Shown here piece after piece: positions 60,407-64,000 of a stretch of 64,000 nt of DNA (its first letter is position 1; each line of letters begins with the position of its first letter). Origin of the DNA: Rikenellaceae bacterium (GTDB lineage: Bacteria; Bacteroidota; Bacteroidia; Bacteroidales; Rikenellaceae); contig SUZR01000004.1 in the NCBI GenBank assembly GCA_015059845.1, positions 148,982-212,981 on the forward strand. Direction: 5' to 3'. The notes under the pieces are model-generated. The model saw only the letters and a list, made by a program, of their open reading frames with translations. It was not told where the DNA came from and made no database searches. A program made the position numbers and the translations under genes.

Positions 60407-62062
60407 CTAAAATCTGTATCCCAGCGTCAGCGTCACGTAGTTACGCTTGAACTCTGTTGAGTAGTAGGGGCTTGCCGTATCGAACACGCCCGAATCCTCC
60501 AGTGCGTAGTAGAGCATATACGATGTCTGGCTCTGCACCAGGTGCTGGTATGCCAAATCCAATGTTGTGCGACCGAACGAGTAGCCTATACCACCCGAGT
60601 AGCACGCCGTGCGGTATGTCAAGGGGCGGTTGTAGTAGTCGCTATACGCATTACGCAGGGCGCCATCGTTAAGGCCATAACCCACACGCAGCGCGAAGTT
60701 AGGCATAGGCTTCACCTCGGCACCTATACGCAGGGTGTTTGAGGCCTTGAAGTTATCCTTGAACTCCTCGCGGTAGTCCTGCTGCGAGATGTCGAAGCCC
60801 GAGGGAATATTCTTCACGCGGATGCCGTTGTACCAGTCACGCTCGTAGTCCACCGACAACACGGCAAAGGTACCGATGTTGTACGACGCACCAAACATCA
60901 AGCGCGTAGGTGAGCAGAAATCCCACGAGTTCTCGCCCACATCGTCAAGCGCGGGTGTGGTGTCACCATCGGGGTGGAAGTTTGTGCCCATATATGCCTG
61001 ATAGCTGCGCTCCAGCGAGTAGTACGTAGGCGTATGAATCGCAGCACCCAAGCGCAACGAGGGTATAGGACGGTAGATAAGACCCAGCTTAAAGTTCACG
61101 CCCGCACCTGCAATCTTCACCGCCTGATTGTAATCCATCCACTCGGCAGGCTCGGCAATGGGAGTGCCGTCGCCATAGACGGGGGTAGATGAGTAGAGGT
61201 AATCCTCACCGTAGTATATCTGTCGCTCCCAGTTAACGCTCTGGATACCGATTGTAGCACCCACGTAGAGCTTGTTGGCGATGTTCATACCCATAGCGAT
61301 GTCGTACTCGCCGATATATCCGCGGCTCTCGACACCCACCGTGTGACCCACACCAGCATTCACGCCCAGCGTGTTGGCCGAGGTCCAGTAGTCGCCCAGC
61401 TCGTCACTCTCCACGTCGAGCAGCCAGCCGTTGTAGGCCAGCATACCGCCCCAATAATATGAGCTGCCGTAGTCGTAGTTAAGCGCACCCTTGCTGTCGG
61501 GGAATATACCACCCTGACCCAGCTGACGCACGAAGGCGTCGTTGATAGAGCGGTAGGGCGAGCTCGATGCGGGGCTCTGCGAGGTGTAGCCGTAGTTATA
61601 ATTAAGGTCCGCCACGCGGTTGTAGCCTATGCCGAGGTTGATGCTCACCAGCGAGCCCTTGCCACCCTCGAAGACATTTGCCACCACGCCGAGGTTTGCT
61701 ATCGAGAAGCGGCTCAGCGAGTTGTTGCCATAGTTCTCGGCGCTATTCTGGGCATTGGTGAAGCCCATCATCGGCGAGAAAGAGACCTCGTTCGAGCGAT
61801 ACATACCCAAACCTGCGGGGTTGATACCCATCGAAGCTATATCGCCACCCAATGAGGCGAACGCCCCTGCCATCGCCATCGAGCGGGCCGTGCCGAAGCC
61901 GAAACCCGTCTGCGAGAGGGTGTACATATCGTTCGACATCATACCGTCGCGGTCCATCAGCAGACCACCGAAGCGATACTGCGCCTGCGCCGTAGCCACA
62001 AGGCCAAAAGCGAGGGCTGATGCCACGAGTGACTTAAGGAAAAATCTTGACACAAATTTCAT
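60407..62062 (-). CDS. OMPP1/FadL-like outer-membrane protein
   Basis: The start at 62062 (MKFVSRFFLKSLVAS) gives a signal peptide (about 1-28, ending AQAQ); a GTG start three codons earlier is possible. The 551-residue mature-barrel protein has the family region TARSMAMAGAFASLGGDIASMGINPAGLGMYRSNEVSFSP and ends TLTLGYRF with an aromatic C-terminus typical of beta-barrels. It resembles the second, larger OMPP1/hemin-receptor-like group of Bacteroidota rather than a classic fatty-acid transporter. Ligand unknown. It lies downstream of the Gly-rich lipoprotein gene. Confidence 0.8.
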   Translation of the reverse strand: MKFVSRFFLKSLVASALAFGLVATAQAQYRFGGLLMDRDGMMSNDMYTLSQTGFGFGTARSMAMAGAFASLGGDIASMGINPAGLGMYRSNEVSFSPMMGFTNAQNSAENYGNNSLSRFSIANLGVVANVFEGGKGSLVSINLGIGYNRVADLNYNYGYTSQSPASSSPYRSINDAFVRQLGQGGIFPDSKGALNYDYGSSYYWGGMLAYNGWLLDVESDELGDYWTSANTLGVNAGVGHTVGVESRGYIGEYDIAMGMNIANKLYVGATIGIQSVNWERQIYYGEDYLYSSTPVYGDGTPIAEPAEWMDYNQAVKIAGAGVNFKLGLIYRPIPSLRLGAAIHTPTYYSLERSYQAYMGTNFHPDGDTTPALDDVGENSWDFCSPTRLMFGASYNIGTFAVLSVDYERDWYNGIRVKNIPSGFDISQQDYREEFKDNFKASNTLRIGAEVKPMPNFALRVGYGLNDGALRNAYSDYYNRPLTYRTACYSGGIGYSFGRTTLDLAYQHLVQSQTSYMLYYALEDSGVFDTASPYYSTEFKRNYVTLTLGYRF

Positions 62063-62124
62063 TGTTTGCACACGTTTGTGACCCTTGCGGGTCGGGTTAA
62101 ATATTTGGTGCTTAGCATATTATA

Positions 62125-62156
62125 ATCTTTGGGCCGACCCGAGGCCTGCCCAAAGT
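62125..62156. other. Intergenic hairpin between lipoprotein and OMPP1-like genes
   Basis: TTTGGGC...GCCCAAAG inverted repeat around a GACCCGAGGCCT centre. It lacks a clear T-run, so it may stabilise or process the mRNA rather than terminate it. Confidence 0.45.
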
Positions 62157-62168
62157 ATTACTCTGCAA

Positions 62169-63473
62169 TTAACGGCCTCGAGAGCCTCCGCCACGTGAGC
62201 CGCCACCGCCGCTGCTGCCGCCAGAGAAGCCACCGCCACCGCCGCGTGAGCCACCCGAAGAGCCTGAGCTGAAGGATGACGAGCTGCCGCGTGAGGTCGA
62301 GCCTGACGAGTAATTAGAACGGCTGCTTGAGTTGTTGCGTGTTACGTTGCCGCTGCTCGGACGCTGCTGCGTAGTACCCGAGGTGTAGCTTCGGCTGCGT
62401 GAGGTGTTATTGTTGCGGCCGATGCCTTGCGAGCGACCTGCCGAGCCCTGTGCGGGAGCGTTGAAGTTCACGCCGCCGCCACGTGATGACTCGCCATACA
62501 CCTTACCTGTGTTGGGTGAGCGGTAGGGTGTAGAGTGTGCCGAGCCACGATTCACCAGCGAGCGTGTGCGGGGACCTACGCCGAAGTTGTCGCGAGGAGC
62601 GTTGCCACGTGAGCCGTAGTAGCTGCCGCCACGGTTCCAGTAGCCGCCACCACCGCCGAGGTAGTGATGACCCCAGAAGTGAGGACCGCCAAAGTGGTGA
62701 CCTCCGAAGTGGTAGTGATGGTAGGGACGCCACGGACGGTAGTAACCACCCCAGCCCCACCAGAGGTTAAGACCCCAGTGTGAGCCGTAGCAGATATTCC
62801 AGTTCCAGTCGTACCACGAGTAACGGGGGAAGCCCCACGATGAGTAGTACCAGGGGTCGTAGAAGCCAGAGTGCCAGCCGTAGTACCAGGGTGAGTGTAC
62901 GAGCATCGTAGCGTTTGTTGCGCCCCACGTGCCGAACATCGAGGTGATGTAGCGAGGCTCAACCCATACCTGGTCGCCCGACACCATCACGTTGTAGATG
63001 GCGGGGTCGTAGGCTGTAACGTACATATAGTCACCGCCATAACGCAGGTTGAAGTAGCTTGACGGCATACGGTATGTAGCCGATTTGAAGCCCAGCAGAC
63101 GACGTGCATAGGCGCTCTCGTAATCATCGGCAATGTAGCTGTCGTAAACGTTTGTTGAGCGTGTAGCGTTATCGTCAACAATAATCACGCCATCGCTGTC
63201 GGTGCGTGTGCCGGCCTGCGCCTGTGCAAGACCCAGCTCCGCCAGCTGTGCTTCCAGCTCGGCCTGACGCGCTTGAGCCTGCGCCTGACGAGCCTCATAC
63301 TCGGCACGGCGTGCATCAGCTTCGGCCTTCTGGCGATTGGCGATAGCCGTACGGTCGTGAATGGCGTATAAATCATCGTATGCACTGCCTGACGAAGAGT
63401 AGAAGGCAGAGGTGCAGCTCGTAGCCACGATGGCTGCGAGGCCCGCCAACAAGATTCGCTTAAATGTTTTCAT
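62169..63473 (-). CDS. Lipoprotein with aromatic centre and Gly/Arg/Ser-rich tail
   Basis: The start at 63473 (MKTFKRILLAGL) gives a lipobox (VATSC, Cys20); the longer frame adds three residues. Residues about 45-90 form an Ala/Arg/Glu/Gln-rich coiled coil. The centre (about 170-280) is full of Trp, Tyr, His and Gly (WYYGWHSGFYDPWYYSS-type runs). The last 130 residues are Gly/Ser/Arg/Asn low-complexity. Comparable lipoproteins are common in Bacteroidales but have no known function; the tail could bind RNA, glycans or the surface. A long palindromic hairpin separates it from the OMPP1-like gene. Confidence 0.72.
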   Translation of the reverse strand: MKTFKRILLAGLAAIVATSCTSAFYSSSGSAYDDLYAIHDRTAIANRQKAEADARRAEYEARQAQAQARQAELEAQLAELGLAQAQAGTRTDSDGVIIVDDNATRSTNVYDSYIADDYESAYARRLLGFKSATYRMPSSYFNLRYGGDYMYVTAYDPAIYNVMVSGDQVWVEPRYITSMFGTWGATNATMLVHSPWYYGWHSGFYDPWYYSSWGFPRYSWYDWNWNICYGSHWGLNLWWGWGGYYRPWRPYHHYHFGGHHFGGPHFWGHHYLGGGGGYWNRGGSYYGSRGNAPRDNFGVGPRTRSLVNRGSAHSTPYRSPNTGKVYGESSRGGGVNFNAPAQGSAGRSQGIGRNNNTSRSRSYTSGTTQQRPSSGNVTRNNSSSRSNYSSGSTSRGSSSSFSSGSSGGSRGGGGGFSGGSSGGGGSRGGGSRGR

Positions 63474-63482
63474 AGCGTACAT

Positions 63483-63788
63483 AGGTTAAAGTCTGTTTTG
63501 GTTTATTCAAATATAAAAAGCTTACTCCTTTTTATATATAACGTATGAGTCGGTGGTTTTATTATGTGGCGCGAACATTACCGCTTTGGGCAAGTTACGT
63601 GCCGCGCATAATTGGACTCATAGTGCAAATATACGTAAATGAGAAATAATAACAAAATTTGACCAGAATCTTTGGCGGGCAGGATTGGCCTCGCTTAGCT
63701 CGCTTGCCGCTCCGCACCGCGAGCCCTTTCCCTTGCGGGTAGGCTTCAAAAGAAAAGAATATGTCCTTAAAAGGATTTTTATAATAAA
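63483..63788. other. Gap upstream of the Gly-rich lipoprotein gene; no gene seen
   Basis: About 300 bp. AT-rich sequence near 63500-63545 probably holds the promoter of the lipoprotein gene. Two short frames on the minus strand (63595-63827) are not convincing: they lack a recognisable fold and run through the hairpins. Confidence 0.5.
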
Positions 63789-63822
63789 GGCACCCTGACA
63801 AATAAATTTGTGGGAGCCTTTA
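63787..63822. terminator. Long hairpin, probable terminator
   Basis: AAAGGC and GCCTTT arms with an inner ACAAAT/ATTTGT arm form one extended, interrupted stem with an AA loop. It is flanked by A/T-rich sequence on both sides, so the direction is unclear. Confidence 0.5.
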
Positions 63823-63825
63823 TAC

Positions 63826-63852
63826 AAAAAACTCCTGCGTGTTACGCAGGAG
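63826..63852 (-). terminator. Strong minus-strand terminator
   Basis: On the minus strand CTCCTGCGT-AAC-ACGCAGGAG is a perfect 9-bp stem followed by six T residues. It would end transcription arriving from the right edge. Confidence 0.85.
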
Positions 63853-63871
63853 CATCATATTCTTTTCTTTT

Positions 63872-63897
63872 TGGCGGAGAGGGAGGATTATGAACCT
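63872..63897 (-). other. tRNA-3'-end-like sequence, possible attachment site
   Basis: On the minus strand the segment ends ATCCTCCCTCTCCGCCA, which looks like the T-arm 3' strand, acceptor strand, discriminator G and CCA of a serine-type tRNA. The 5' part needed for a tRNA (the pairing T-stem strand and the rest of the cloverleaf) is absent. Such fragments are left as att half-sites by elements that integrate into tRNA genes. Confidence 0.35.
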
Positions 63898-63931
63898 AAC
63901 TCTCGTAACCTCGTATAAATCAAGTTCTTGC

Positions 63932-64000
63932 TTATATCAAATTCGCTTTCAGTAACGATTTAGTAACGGTGTTTTGTCCATCTATGTCTTTCATTGGCAT
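63932..64000 (-). CDS. Truncated reading frame at the right edge
   Basis: A minus-strand frame enters from beyond 64000 and ends with a stop at 63932. Only about 22 residues (PMKDIDGQNTVTKSLLK...) are visible, too few to identify. Its stop lies 35 bp from the tRNA-like sequence and 80 bp before the terminator. An integrase would fit that position, but the residues do not show it. Confidence 0.3.
   Translation of the reverse strand: MPMKDIDGQNTVTKSLLKANLI

Noticed and set aside
60457..62081. Several plus-strand frames (71-108 residues) opposite the OMPP1-like gene
   Set aside because: They are antisense to a complete barrel protein with signal peptide and NPAG motif and contain no domain of their own.
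63872..63897. An intact tRNA-Ser gene at the right edge
   Set aside because: Only the 3' T-arm/acceptor strand is present; the segment before it does not pair with it and no anticodon arm is visible.

Overview
The window is a chromosomal segment of a Bacteroidota bacterium. The gene set points to the Bacteroidales and perhaps to a GC-rich gut genus such as Alistipes; the genus is an inference, because no rRNA gene is present. The evidence is: -7 boxes of the Bacteroidetes form TAnnTTTG upstream of several genes and few clear Shine-Dalgarno sequences; a Bat (aerotolerance) gene cluster; an FtsI with a C-terminal PASTA domain; a MraY with the insertion seen in this phylum; a short ProS; a GlsB-like acyltransferase; and OmpP1/FadL-type outer-membrane proteins. 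Most genes look GC-rich. One gene, at 18686-20359, is strikingly AT-rich.

Layout. 1-5.6 kb: a TPR protein and pheS on the minus strand, then a patatin/outer-membrane-barrel protein. 5.9-12.1 kb: a Bat cluster (MoxR ATPase, DUF58 protein, membrane-anchored Bat protein, BatC-like TPR protein, BatA, BatB). 12.3-15.9 kb: lysS, a RhuM-Fic/Doc protein and tpiA. 16-18.1 kb: a repeat- and hairpin-rich intergenic region and an OmpP1 porin. 18.6-20.4 kb: a lone AT-rich gene for a TIR-transmembrane-ectodomain protein, receptor-like in layout, with its own promoter. 20.5-26.7 kb (minus strand): an esterase, an ECF sigma factor with a small acidic protein, and a coupled run of YugP-like peptidase, SGNH protein and MBOAT acyltransferase. 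27-30 kb: a LolE/FtsX-type permease, menG/ubiE, a lipoprotein and a SPOR-like protein. 30.4-36.3 kb: a HAD phosphatase, a Ca/Na antiporter, a DUF1080-metallohydrolase lipoprotein, a PAP2 phosphatase, a CBM9-like protein and a sugar-kinase-like protein. 36.4-48.5 kb: a GlsB-like acyltransferase, then the division/cell-wall cluster rsmH-ftsL-ftsI-murE-mraY-murD-ftsW, which stops after ftsW and is followed by a lactonase and an S4-domain protein. 48.6-63.5 kb: a phosphate transporter, leuS, two esterase genes (one with two tandem domains), threonine aldolase, proS, an exonuclease/phosphatase-family lipoprotein, an outer-membrane protein and a Gly/Arg-rich lipoprotein. The right edge has two strong hairpins, a tRNA-3'-end-like sequence (a possible attachment site) and a truncated reading frame.

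The most distinctive non-coding feature is a family of intergenic elements made of a 9-bp unit, TTATARGTG. In the full copies two to four tandem units are followed by a short spacer and then the same units inverted, so each copy is a large AT-rich palindrome. About fourteen whole or half copies occur, in operon-internal, tandem and convergent gaps. Two further repeat families are present: a roughly 95-bp imperfect palindrome and an element with conserved ends and variable interior. The strongest candidate for an undescribed function is the TIR-TM-ectodomain protein. The 9-bp palindromes and a structured stretch at 16.2-16.6 kb come next.
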